The notes below the pieces were generated by a model. That model was given only the letters and a program-made list of their open reading frames with translations. It had not been told where the DNA came from and made no database searches. From assembly GCA_015056575.1 (NCBI GenBank), contig SVGA01000027.1:1-44286 (forward strand): a stretch of 44,286 nt of DNA. The letters are read 5' to 3'. Of this stretch, positions 24,644-32,663 are shown piece by piece (positions within the stretch are counted from its first letter, which is position 1; the number at the start of each line of letters is the position of its first letter). The position numbers were made by a program, and so were the translations under genes. The stretch comes from Butyrivibrio sp. GTDB lineage: Bacteria; Bacillota; Clostridia; Lachnospirales; Lachnospiraceae.

Positions 24644-25522
24644 TTACGGGTCAAATATACTCATCTGTGAATATTTCTCAGGCAGTTCATTCATAAACTT
24701 AAAGCAATCCTCGGGAGTTGACAATATATTGTTGGCTTTGCAGGTTCTTTGAAATAATTCTTCCAATTCTTTGGCTCTTGGACTTGGCAATTCATAGGCA
24801 TTTCCGTAGTGCCTTACATAGCGCTCCTTCATTCCGGAAAAATGCCTGTCAAGAGCAGCATAATAATACTCCCTGTCACCCTCCCTGAGGGTCAGTCCCA
24901 TGCCAAAATCTATAATACCTTTTACGCCTACCCTGATACATTCATTCAAAATAGACATGATGTTTTCCTCCGTATCATTGATGAATGGCAGGATCGGTGT
25001 AATCCACACCACTGTCGGGATGCCCCTTTTCTGCATTTCTTCCAGAACTTCTATCCGCCGTTTTGTATTGCAGACATTGGGTTCCAATATTCCGCAAAGA
25101 TCATCATCCCAGGTCGTTAGTGTCATCTGAACCACACACTTTGCTGAGCGGTTTATTTCATCCAGCAGATCGATATCCCGAAGGATTCGATCTGATTTTG
25201 TCTGTATCGCAACGCCGAAACCGTATCGCAATATGATCTCAAGGCACTTTCTTGTAAGCTGTAACTCTTCTTCACAGTGCATATACGGATCAGACATTGA
25301 ACCGGTTCCGATCATACCCTTTTTTCTCTTTGACTTAAGGGCAGCTTCCAAAAGCTCAGGGGCATTCTGCTTAACCTCAATATCTTCAAAAGGATGCGTA
25401 AACTGATAGCACCGGCTGCGGCTGTCACAATATATACAGCCGTGGGAACATCCTCTGTAAATATTCATTCCCAGATGACCTCCGCTGCCGGTCAGTATCC
25501 CTTTCGCATCAACAAAATGCAT
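24644..25522 (-). CDS. Radical SAM protein, spore-photoproduct-lyase-like family
   Basis: A 292-residue radical SAM enzyme. The cluster motif is C25-x3-C29-x2-C32 (RGCSHGCIYCD), followed by GTGSMSDPYMHCEEELQLTRKCLEIILRYGFGVAIQTKS, the signature of the SplB-related group that annotators call radical SAM/SPL family. The reaction of this group is unknown. It starts five bases after the GNAT-RsgA gene, with GGAG inside the end of that gene, and so is co-transcribed with it. Another member of this broad group lies at 38363-39247. Confidence 0.92.
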   Translation of the reverse strand: MHFVDAKGILTGSGGHLGMNIYRGCSHGCIYCDSRSRCYQFTHPFEDIEVKQNAPELLEAALKSKRKKGMIGTGSMSDPYMHCEEELQLTRKCLEIILRYGFGVAIQTKSDRILRDIDLLDEINRSAKCVVQMTLTTWDDDLCGILEPNVCNTKRRIEVLEEMQKRGIPTVVWITPILPFINDTEENIMSILNECIRVGVKGIIDFGMGLTLREGDREYYYAALDRHFSGMKERYVRHYGNAYELPSPRAKELEELFQRTCKANNILSTPEDCFKFMNELPEKYSQMSIFDP

Positions 25523-25527
25523 ACTCT

Positions 25528-27120
25528 CTACTCCACATCTCCATAATTATACCTGTTATTGTTTCTCTTATAGGCCTTTGCCCACTTGGAAATTTCTTTT
25601 TTCCTGGCGTAATTGTTGGTATTCTCTGTGCCCAGGTTCTTGTACAGGGCATATCTCTCAGCAGGCAGCTCGCCGCTTGCGATGGCTGCTTTAATTGCGC
25701 ATCCGGGCTCGGTCTCATGCCTGCAGTTGCTGAATTTGCACTGACATTCCAATTCTACAATATCCGAAAAGGTATCATCAATACCTTCAGCGGTGTTTGC
25801 CATACCTATTTCACGCATTCCGGGAGTGTCAATAAAGCAGATACCCTTTGATGTTTCTATAAGCCTTCTGATGGTTGTGGTGTGGCGTCCCTTGTCATCA
25901 TCTTCTCTGATCTCGGAGGTCTTCATGATGTCCTCGCCCACCAGAGTGTTGATGAGAGTTGATTTACCGACACCGGAAGATCCCATTAGACAGATCGTAT
26001 TTCCGGGGATCAGGTATTCCTGCAATTCTTCCACGCCGATGTTGTAGAGCGCTGAAATCGCATGAACGCGTACTTTATCAGATATCTGTTCCACCTCACG
26101 CACGTATCTACCTGTATTGTTACAGAGGTCGGATTTGGTAAGTATCACCACAGGGGTAGCACCTCCCTGGAGCGCAACACTTGCATACCTCGCTATGCGG
26201 TTGTAATTGTAGTCCTCATTAAGAGACGTGACAATAAAGCAGTAGTCCACGTTTGCGACCATGTACTGCATAACTCCGGTCTTGGCCTGGTCAGGTCTTT
26301 GGAGGAAACTTGTTCTCTCGCATACAGAGAGGATCATTGAATCCCCCTGTCTGTTATAGCGGAAAGTCACGTAGTCTCCAACCACCGGGCGCTTATCCGC
26401 ATCTTCTGCGTAAAAGCTGCCCTTAAGCTTTGCCGTGATTTCCTGTTCCCAGAACTTTATCATGTAACTGTTTTTACTTACCTGTGATATTCTTCCGAGT
26501 TTTTCTTCATGAAGCCACTGACAGGAAAGCTTAAGAGGCTTATAATACGGGAATTTACTCGTGAACTCTTTTACCTCCTCTTCATCCTCGCGCTCCTCGA
26601 AAACAGGTGCCTCGTAGAACATGCCATGAATGTCTTCAAATCCACCGTTTAGAGGAAGTGCCATAAAGGCATCCACATTTCCAAAAGCAGGGTGATGGAT
26701 ATCAAAGTTGTCGCAGGTCTTAAAGCCGTGCTTCGGATAGTACTGAGGTTCTCCGCAGATCACGATTTCTTTGTAGCCTGCTGCCCTTGCAAGAGAAACA
26801 GTCTCTTTTAACAGCGCCGATCCTATCCCTGTACTAAAACATGTAGGCTCGACTGCCAGAGGCCCGAAGGTCAGCACTTCGTGTTCTTTATCGCCATCCA
26901 CGACCTTGGCCTTTGAGTAAAATATCGCACCTACTATCCTGCCATCAAGCTCTGCCACGCGGCTAAGCTCCGGCAGATATTCATCAGCGCTGCGGAGTTT
27001 GTGCACCATCAGATGCTCGTTGCATCCCGGCCCGTGAATGTTCCAAAAGGCACGCATGGTCATAAGTTCAGTGTCATAGTAGTCGCTTGTAGTTTCTTTT
27101 CTGATTATTAAATTATTCAA
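25528..27120 (-). CDS. GNAT acetyltransferase fused to RsgA ribosome-assembly GTPase
   Basis: A 530-residue fusion. Residues 1-165 are a GNAT N-acetyltransferase with the acetyl-CoA loop STGIGSALL near 96-104. Residues 195-530 are RsgA (YjeQ), the circularly permuted GTPase that checks late 30S subunit maturation: an OB-fold part at about 205-270, then G4 TKSD 328-331, G1 GSSGVGKST 380-388, G3 DTPG 431-434, and the zinc site C461-x4-C466-x-H468-x5-C474. All motifs are intact. The start is TTG with AAGGAG eight bases upstream. A leader with a short ORF and terminator precedes it. The acetyl acceptor is unknown; a ribosomal or antibiotic substrate is speculation. Confidence 0.93.
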   Translation of the reverse strand: MNNLIIRKETTSDYYDTELMTMRAFWNIHGPGCNEHLMVHKLRSADEYLPELSRVAELDGRIVGAIFYSKAKVVDGDKEHEVLTFGPLAVEPTCFSTGIGSALLKETVSLARAAGYKEIVICGEPQYYPKHGFKTCDNFDIHHPAFGNVDAFMALPLNGGFEDIHGMFYEAPVFEEREDEEEVKEFTSKFPYYKPLKLSCQWLHEEKLGRISQVSKNSYMIKFWEQEITAKLKGSFYAEDADKRPVVGDYVTFRYNRQGDSMILSVCERTSFLQRPDQAKTGVMQYMVANVDYCFIVTSLNEDYNYNRIARYASVALQGGATPVVILTKSDLCNNTGRYVREVEQISDKVRVHAISALYNIGVEELQEYLIPGNTICLMGSSGVGKSTLINTLVGEDIMKTSEIREDDDKGRHTTTIRRLIETSKGICFIDTPGMREIGMANTAEGIDDTFSDIVELECQCKFSNCRHETEPGCAIKAAIASGELPAERYALYKNLGTENTNNYARKKEISKWAKAYKRNNNRYNYGDVE

Positions 27121-27262
27121 TGTTTTGTCTCCTTGATCATATTTTGCTAATTCATGTTGTTTTCAGGTTTAGTTATTAGCTATAGTATGGAGACCTTGTT
27201 ACTTCTTCATGGAACGCTGCCTGAACGAGGCGTGATCGGGAAATGCATGAAAATTCCCAAAT

Positions 27263-27289
27263 AAAAAACCGTGACAAAAATGCCACGGT
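27263..27289 (-). terminator. Leader terminator before the GNAT-RsgA gene
   Basis: On the minus strand, arms ACCGTG and CACGGT (27268-27289) are followed by TTTTTTATTT. It lies 35 bases after a 21-codon ORF and about 140 bases before the TTG start of the GNAT-RsgA gene, so it acts inside that gene's own leader. Part of its 5' arm (GGCAT) can pair instead with ATGCC inside the short ORF, a possible antiterminator. Confidence 0.75.
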
Positions 27290-27323
27290 CTAAATATTCT
27301 ATATAATAATCGCCTTGCAGATA

Positions 27324-27389
27324 TCAGAAGGCATAAACCGAGGTCATCATACTATATTCATTTACAGGCTCTGTTCTGTTTGCACTCAT
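27324..27389 (-). CDS. Short leader ORF upstream of GNAT-RsgA
   Basis: Twenty-one codons, beginning MSANRTEP and ending SMMTSVYAF, then TGA. A GAGG lies eleven bases before the ATG, a somewhat long but usable distance. It sits between a promoter-like region and the terminator at 27263-27289. Position and size fit a leader peptide whose translation controls readthrough. No homolog can be claimed without a search. Confidence 0.55.
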   Translation of the reverse strand: MSANRTEPVNEYSMMTSVYAF

Positions 27390-27434
27390 TATTATGATTA
27401 CCTCGCTTTCCTTTAGATTTTTAATATATAAAAA

Positions 27435-27462
27435 GAGTATCAGATACTCCGCCAACAGTCAA
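27435..27462 (-). promoter_or_regulatory. Probable promoter with palindrome, GNAT-RsgA leader
   Basis: The minus strand has TTGACT (27457-27462) and, 15 bases on, GATACT within the palindrome GAGTATC-T-GATACTC (27435-27449). The -10 match and spacing are weak, and the palindrome may be an operator overlapping the promoter. The leader then runs about 330 bases to the gene: short ORF, terminator, and about 140 bases in which I see no further element. Confidence 0.45.
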
Positions 27463-27467
27463 TGCTT

Positions 27468-27499
27468 AAAAAGGCCCCTAGGGACGGAGGTTAGGGACC
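27468..27499 (-). terminator. Repeat-type terminator after the methyltransferase operon
   Basis: Read on the minus strand, arms GGTCCCTA and TAGGGGCC (one G-T pair) enclose an 11-base loop with CCTCCGTCCC, followed by TTTTT. It starts five bases after the stop of the methyltransferase gene, so it ends the long operon that begins near 33840. It is one of three related hairpin elements in the window. Confidence 0.8.
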
Positions 27500-27503
27500 A
27501 TTT

Positions 27504-28286
27504 TTACTTCTTCGCAACAATCAGATATCTGTGGATGGTTCCCTGAACAAAGCCGTTTTTATCAATCTCTTCCTGCATCTTAAGGAGCTTGTCAAAGCAC
27601 TTCTCCACCGAGAAATCCGGGAACTCCCACTCTATGATGCGAGCAAACCACACGAATGCACCCACGTCATAGAATCTGATTGGTCTGTACACTTCTTCGC
27701 CTCGGATTACTTCAAATCCGGCTTCTTCAAATTTCTTTTTCTGGATAGAGAGTTCTAACTCCGGGAAGGGCTCAGGCGTGCCGGGAAGAACCATTTCCAC
27801 CAGGTCTCTGTCGTTCCTTCCTCCCACCTGCTGAGTGATAAATATTCCGTCGTCCTTAAGGAGTCTGTGTATCTCCTTGGGGTCAAAGCTGCCGTGTCTG
27901 TTGATCATTATGTCAAAAGAGCTGTCGGCAAAAGGAATGTCTGACTCATTATCGCAGGGCTTAAAGTCAATCCCTAGTGGTAAAAGAGTCTCTTTGCAAA
28001 GCTCAACGTTCGGTGGAAAACCTTCGGTTGCTGCTGTGTTCTTGTAGGGATGTCCCAGTGATAACAGGAACTCTCCTCCTCCCGTATCAAAGTCCATGAG
28101 CTTCATATCGGGAGTAAGATACTCCTCAATTATCTTCTTGTAGTCCCAGGGAAGGTCATCCTCCTCTTCGTATCTGTCATGGATGTGAGAAAAGTCCCAG
28201 CCGTGAATGTGGGCAATCTTCTCCTCCGCTTCCCATTCTTTTCTTAGTTCATTTATTCTGTCTGAATTCATATTTCTGTAATCCAT
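27504..28286 (-). CDS. Class I SAM-dependent methyltransferase
   Basis: A 260-residue Rossmann-fold methyltransferase. Motif I is MDFDTGGGEFLL at 64-75, and the acidic end of strand 2 is TEGFPPN. The DIMINRHGSFDPKEIHRLLKDDGIFITQQVGG stretch is motif IV to VI, resembling small-molecule methyltransferases of the UbiE/rRNA guanine type. The substrate is unknown. I use the ATG at 28286, with GAGG seven bases upstream, overlapping the previous gene by 19 bases; an inner ATG would give an ATGA overlap but has no site. It is last in its operon. Confidence 0.9.
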   Translation of the reverse strand: MDYRNMNSDRINELRKEWEAEEKIAHIHGWDFSHIHDRYEEEDDLPWDYKKIIEEYLTPDMKLMDFDTGGGEFLLSLGHPYKNTAATEGFPPNVELCKETLLPLGIDFKPCDNESDIPFADSSFDIMINRHGSFDPKEIHRLLKDDGIFITQQVGGRNDRDLVEMVLPGTPEPFPELELSIQKKKFEEAGFEVIRGEEVYRPIRFYDVGAFVWFARIIEWEFPDFSVEKCFDKLLKMQEEIDKNGFVQGTIHRYLIVAKK

Positions 28287-28753
28287 TTTTCTGCCTCTTC
28301 TCTGGTGTGAAATGTGATCAGTTTTTTGTCCGGATATTTGGAAAAGAGCTCGTAAAGCACCGGCTTGTTTTCTTCCTCGTAGTTCTTAACCAGCTCCACC
28401 AGTTCCGGATCAAGCTTATTCTCTGTCCATGGCATATCAGGACGATCCCGACCCACTCTGCCTATAATGCCGTCCATGCAGACCTGCTCGCCATAATCCA
28501 GGAAAAAGACTGTATCGCAGGCTGCAATTCTCTTTTCATAAGTTCTGCTGTAATCTCCGTCAATGATCCAGGTGTCGCGACTTACAAGGTCAGATAACCG
28601 CTCATCAAACTCATCTCTGGAAATGTGGGTTCTGTCTGCATTCCACCAGATGTTATCCAGGTGATACAGCGGAAGATCGGTTTTCTCATGAAGCTTTATT
28701 GAAAAGGTGCTCTTACCGCTTCCCGAGCATCCCAGTACAAGTACTTTTTTCAT
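28268..28753 (-). CDS. FlaR/adenylate-kinase-like P-loop NTPase
   Basis: A 161-residue P-loop protein annotated in relatives as DNA topology modulation protein FlaR or adenylate kinase-like. Walker A GCSGSGKST is at 8-16, followed by LPLYHLDNIWWNADRTHISRDEF and WIIDGDYSRTYEKRI, typical of the family. The FlaR name is historical; a small-molecule or nucleoside kinase is more likely. The ATG overlaps the upstream GNAT stop by four bases (ATGA). Confidence 0.9.
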   Translation of the reverse strand: MKKVLVLGCSGSGKSTFSIKLHEKTDLPLYHLDNIWWNADRTHISRDEFDERLSDLVSRDTWIIDGDYSRTYEKRIAACDTVFFLDYGEQVCMDGIIGRVGRDRPDMPWTENKLDPELVELVKNYEEENKPVLYELFSKYPDKKLITFHTREEAEKWITEI

Positions 28754-29307
28754 TTATACATACTCTCCCACTCATGCCGAAGGAGCCTGTACTCCAGGCG
28801 GGTTTTCATTCTGTCGTCATGCCACTCATAGTCGATGTGCTCAGCTTCTTTTATGAGCCCACTTTTTTGCATTACTCTCTCGGAACCGATATTCTCAGAC
28901 AGGCATCCGGTTGTTACTCTGTACACGTTGTCCTTGGTGAAAGCAAATTCAAGTACCCTCTTCACTGCCTCGGACATATATCCGTTACCCCAGAACTTCG
29001 GATATGTGAAGTATCCCAAATGAGCAAGCTTACCAACCGGAGTGTTGCCTGTAACGGTATATCCGACGCTTCCTACCTGCTCATGGGTGTCTTTAAGTTC
29101 CATGTGTAGAAAATAAAACTCCCTATCAGGCTTCTCCATATCTGCAAGTACATCTCTGAACTCTGCCCTGGCATCTGCAAGTGAATCAAGCTTAATGTCC
29201 TGCATATAGTACATGGTCTTTTCATCGGTTTTTAATTTGTAGTAAGCATCAAAGTCGCTCTCAGTGTAGTCTCTGAGGATCAGCCTGTCTGTCTCAAGAT
29301 TAATCAT
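28750..29307 (-). CDS. GNAT acetyltransferase, RimJ/RimL type
   Basis: A 185-residue GNAT enzyme of the ribosomal-protein N-acetyltransferase-like branch: start LETDRLILRDYTESDFDAYYKL, acetyl-CoA region LGYFTYPKFWGNGYMSEAVKRVLEFAF, and SENIGSERVMQKSGL. These acetylate protein N termini or small amines; the acceptor is unknown. GGAG lies ten bases before the ATG. A remnant of another GNAT gene lies directly upstream. Confidence 0.92.
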   Translation of the reverse strand: MINLETDRLILRDYTESDFDAYYKLKTDEKTMYYMQDIKLDSLADARAEFRDVLADMEKPDREFYFLHMELKDTHEQVGSVGYTVTGNTPVGKLAHLGYFTYPKFWGNGYMSEAVKRVLEFAFTKDNVYRVTTGCLSENIGSERVMQKSGLIKEAEHIDYEWHDDRMKTRLEYRLLRHEWESMYK

Positions 29308-29326
29308 CAGGTCTTTTCTCCTATTA

Positions 29327-29416
29327 TCAGATCTTCTTCAGGTAAAAATACTTACTTAATTTAGGATCCTTATCCTCTCTCACAAACTCAAGCTCATAGC
29401 CCAGCTTTTTATAATT
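29327..29416 (-). pseudogene. C-terminal remnant of a GNAT-like gene
   Basis: The minus strand between oligoendopeptidase F and the intact GNAT gene holds 29 codons and a stop reading NYKKLGYELEFVRED, KDPKLSKYFYLKKI. The YKKLGYEL start is the usual last strand and helix of GNAT proteins, and the fragment has no start codon. It overlaps the peptidase stop codon in another frame. It is probably what remains after a deletion or insertion at this junction. Confidence 0.6.
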
Positions 29417-31088
29417 CCAATTCAGCTTCCAGATACTCTCCGACTTCTCTTATAACATCCTCCGAGAAAGACGACTTAAGCCCCATGTAGTCTATAGCTT
29501 CGTTATAATCCATGGATTTGCCGATCTCTCCCAGCTTGATAAAGAGCTCAGTACCCTTCTTCTTATCTTTTTTGAATTCATTTGCAAGGTAGATCGCAGA
29601 CATATTACAAAGGGAATATGTTATCGTATATCTTGGCAATCCGAAAATATTGAAACCTCTGTAAAGAGCTGCGCCTTTGGAAAGAAGATCCGTGTCCATC
29701 ATCTCAGTGCCGGGCAAATACAGTGCAAAAAGCTCGTTGTATTTATCGATTCGCTCCTGCGCAGTGGCATCAGGATTCTCATAGATAAAGGTTTCAAAAT
29801 CAAACCACCTGCAAAAACCTGTAATATCATCCAGAAAATCTGCCAGCACGCCTTTCCTGTGTTTTTCTGCATCTTTGCCAAAAAACATGTCGGCGTATTC
29901 AAGAGAAATAAGCTCCATGGTCTTTGACGGGACTTCCTTTAAATCCTGCACCTGGCTGTGAAGCTCCTGGTTCTCATATTTATCCATGGACAACCGGATC
30001 TGCATGGTATGGCCGGTCTCATGAATAATATCATTGAGATCCGATCCACTTCCTAGGTAGTTAGCATAGATAAATGGAATCTTCTGCTCCGGCATTGGAA
30101 CAGAAAAAGCTATTCCGGTAACTTTTTTGTCCGAATATTCCAGTTTAAGATAGCCATTATCCCGCATTCTTCTGAATGCAGCTCCAAGACGCGGACTCAT
30201 GTCATCATACATTTTTTGAATACTATTCACTGCAAAATCAAGGTCGGGACTGATTGGCATTGCATTCCCGTCAGTAAAATAGATATCCGTGTCATCAGAT
30301 GTATAGTGATCAAGCCCCAGGCGCTTTTGAAGTGCCTTATTGCTCTTCTCAACAATCGGAAGGATTATCTTTATTACGTTCCCTACAAACTCCCGAAGCT
30401 GTGCTTCTCCATAAGAAAATCTATCCTTTTCAATATCCGCATACTCAAGATAATTTTTAAAGCCATTTGCCGTAGCAAGTTTATGGCGGGTTTTGATAAG
30501 CTCGTCAAGAAGCTTTCCAAATTCTTCCCCTTTTTCTGCAAAGCCTGCTCTCTCCGCATGTCTTGCCGCTTTTCTGACCTCCCGGTCCGCAGAGTTTTTG
30601 AGCGTTCCGATTTTGGAGGCTGACACCTTCTCACCGTTATAGTCAAATTCCATCTCGGATGCGAGCTTGTGAATCTGTGCAATTATTTCCTGCTCTTTTA
30701 TTGCATATTCTTCTCCATCCCGGAAAAGAGCCTGTTTCTTTTCCATGGATTCCAATAAGAATTTACCGTTTGCCTCCTCGAAATGCGCTCTGTATGGACT
30801 TTTCAGAATGGCTTCATTTAAAGACACTGAATTGGATGCTGCCAGCTGTCCCATCACATTCGCTGTTTCTGCGGCCACTTCCTCGTTTGTTCCATCGATA
30901 AAGCTCTGAATATACATATATGTAGCCATTGAGAGGCAATGATTGCCATAGCTCTGTAATTCGTCATTCAGCTTATCAATCTCTTCAAATGGAGCGCCTG
31001 CATTAACTGCATCCTCAACCGCTTTTGTTTTTTCTTTCAGAAGTTCAAAGTCAGGTCTTTCATACCTGATCTCATCAAATTGTTCCAT
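29409..31088 (-). CDS. pepF: Oligoendopeptidase F-type M3 peptidase
   Basis: A 559-residue cytosolic zinc metallopeptidase of family M3. The zinc motif HETGH is at 356-360, and the downstream Glu ligand lies in SKTMELISLEY about 35 residues later. A long helical N-terminal half closes over the cleft. It degrades short peptides, roughly 6 to 17 residues in family members. GGGGAG precedes the ATG. It is in the middle of the methyltransferase operon, 25 bases after the preceding gene. Confidence 0.94.
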   Translation of the reverse strand: MEQFDEIRYERPDFELLKEKTKAVEDAVNAGAPFEEIDKLNDELQSYGNHCLSMATYMYIQSFIDGTNEEVAAETANVMGQLAASNSVSLNEAILKSPYRAHFEEANGKFLLESMEKKQALFRDGEEYAIKEQEIIAQIHKLASEMEFDYNGEKVSASKIGTLKNSADREVRKAARHAERAGFAEKGEEFGKLLDELIKTRHKLATANGFKNYLEYADIEKDRFSYGEAQLREFVGNVIKIILPIVEKSNKALQKRLGLDHYTSDDTDIYFTDGNAMPISPDLDFAVNSIQKMYDDMSPRLGAAFRRMRDNGYLKLEYSDKKVTGIAFSVPMPEQKIPFIYANYLGSGSDLNDIIHETGHTMQIRLSMDKYENQELHSQVQDLKEVPSKTMELISLEYADMFFGKDAEKHRKGVLADFLDDITGFCRWFDFETFIYENPDATAQERIDKYNELFALYLPGTEMMDTDLLSKGAALYRGFNIFGLPRYTITYSLCNMSAIYLANEFKKDKKKGTELFIKLGEIGKSMDYNEAIDYMGLKSSFSEDVIREVGEYLEAELEL

Positions 31089-31113
31089 TCCCCAACACTC
31101 CCCTTTTATTTTT

Positions 31114-31857
31114 TTAGTTTTCTTTTTTGGCTTTTATAACCAGAAAATCCGGCTTATGAAAAAGATCCTTATGCTCCGGATATTTCTTAAGAAGCTCTTC
31201 ATCAGGCAGCGGCTCTACCATTTTTTCTATGGTAAAACCGGCTTCAACCAGCGTATTTACAATCGTTGAAAACATTCTGTGGTACTTCTTTATACCATCT
31301 ACAAACCAGGTGCTCTCGTTCTCCTTCTCGATTCCATAGTTTTTCAGGTTGATATGTATCTTTTGCCCGTTCTCATCTCTGGTCCAGCGCTCGCCTGTGC
31401 TGTGACAGGTGTTAAAGGGATGCTCCTGAGAGAAAATGAATTCTCCGCCGGGTGTAAGGTGATCGTGAACGCTTTTTACTACGCCTTCAAAATCCTCCAC
31501 ATAATGAAGAGCCAATGAGCTTATGACCACGTCAAACTTCTCTGTGATCTGGTCGATGTCCTCGATCGGCATAAGGAGGTATTCAATCTTCGAAGCGCTG
31601 TTCTTGGTCTTTGCCACTTCCAGCATCTTCTCGGAAATATCAATTCCCACAACCTTGTCTGCTCCTTTTTGGACAAAAGAGATACAGTGCTCGCCATATC
31701 CGCATCCAAGGTCGAGAACTCTTTTCCCTGTCAGGTCAGGCAAAAGAGAAAACAGCGTGGGGATTTCAAAGAGGTCGTTGGCGTTTGATTCTTTTTCCCT
31801 AATTTTCTTGTACCCTGCGAAGAATATTTCGTTGTCAAATATGTTCTGCTTGGGCAT
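31114..31857 (-). CDS. Class I SAM-dependent methyltransferase
   Basis: A 247-residue methyltransferase. Motif I VLDLGCGYGEHC spans 47-58, the acidic strand-2 end is GIDIS, and motif IV is FDVVISSLALHYVEDF. The EFIFSQEHPFNTC and KKYHRMFSTIVNTLVEAGF stretches fit the small-molecule methyltransferase group with a substrate cap. The substrate is unknown. GGAG lies seven bases before the ATG, 23 bases after the preceding methyltransferase gene. Confidence 0.93.
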   Translation of the reverse strand: MPKQNIFDNEIFFAGYKKIREKESNANDLFEIPTLFSLLPDLTGKRVLDLGCGYGEHCISFVQKGADKVVGIDISEKMLEVAKTKNSASKIEYLLMPIEDIDQITEKFDVVISSLALHYVEDFEGVVKSVHDHLTPGGEFIFSQEHPFNTCHSTGERWTRDENGQKIHINLKNYGIEKENESTWFVDGIKKYHRMFSTIVNTLVEAGFTIEKMVEPLPDEELLKKYPEHKDLFHKPDFLVIKAKKEN

Positions 31858-31880
31858 CTTCGTTCTCCATCCTCTGATAT

Positions 31881-32663
31881 TTAATGATTGTTTTTCCTTA
31901 TGTACCAGCTGTAGCCATGGAAGACAAGGTTCTTTTTACTTTGTTCAAATATTGGCGCAAGAGAAGTTCTCATCCATTCTCCGGCTTCATCAGCTGTTAT
32001 GTTTCCACCCTCGATCTGCGCATTAACATTTGACTGGATCAGCATAAAGTCCACAAATGGTTCGAGATCAAATTCATACTCCATGTCATACTCGGTCTGT
32101 TTCTCCATAGTGAAACCATCAGGCAGATCCTCCTGAGCCCACTTGTTTTCCTTCCTGAATGGTTTGGGAAATCTCTTTAGATACTCCTCCCGATACCATG
32201 AGGTGTAGGCATCGCTCCCTGCCATTTTGTCGGTGATCCCAAAGTCATATATAACGAGCCGGCCGCCGTTTTTCATGACATCAAACATATTTGCCATGAA
32301 CTTTTTCTCGTCCACCCAGTTAATGACGCCTGCGGCGGTCACTATGTCGTACCTGTCATCAGGCACTTTGGTCTCTTCAGCCTTGGCAACGTAGAATGAG
32401 TACGCTTTGTCCTCCCCATACAGTTCCTTGCATACTTCTACCATTGAGTCCGCGATATCTGTTCCGGTTACCTTGTCGCAGATAAGACGCAGGGCCTTTG
32501 TAGAAAGACCTGCTCCGCAGCCGACGTCGAGGCCGTTTTTGAATTTATATGCTTTGTCAAGATTGCAGTCTTTAAGCAGTTGTTCAACTACAAATTTGTG
32601 AAGCCACGGGCGTTTGGCATAACCAAGCGCAATTCTCTTTGAGTCAAAAGACCTGTTATCCAT
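31881..32663 (-). CDS. Class I SAM-dependent methyltransferase
   Basis: About 260 residues. Motif I GLDVGCGAGLS is at 44-54, followed by VTGTDIADSMVEV (strand 2 acid) and YDIVTAAGVINWVDEKKF (motif IV). The group resembles trans-aconitate or UbiE-like methyltransferases. I start it at the ATG at 32663, with GGAGG eight bases upstream; it overlaps the end of the phospholipase/Nudix gene by eight bases (ATGGATAA). The longer reading frame from 32717 has no ribosome-binding site. It is a different family branch from its neighbour at 31114, so tandem duplication is not obvious. Confidence 0.92.
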   Translation of the reverse strand: MDNRSFDSKRIALGYAKRPWLHKFVVEQLLKDCNLDKAYKFKNGLDVGCGAGLSTKALRLICDKVTGTDIADSMVEVCKELYGEDKAYSFYVAKAEETKVPDDRYDIVTAAGVINWVDEKKFMANMFDVMKNGGRLVIYDFGITDKMAGSDAYTSWYREEYLKRFPKPFRKENKWAQEDLPDGFTMEKQTEYDMEYEFDLEPFVDFMLIQSNVNAQIEGGNITADEAGEWMRTSLAPIFEQSKKNLVFHGYSWYIRKNNH

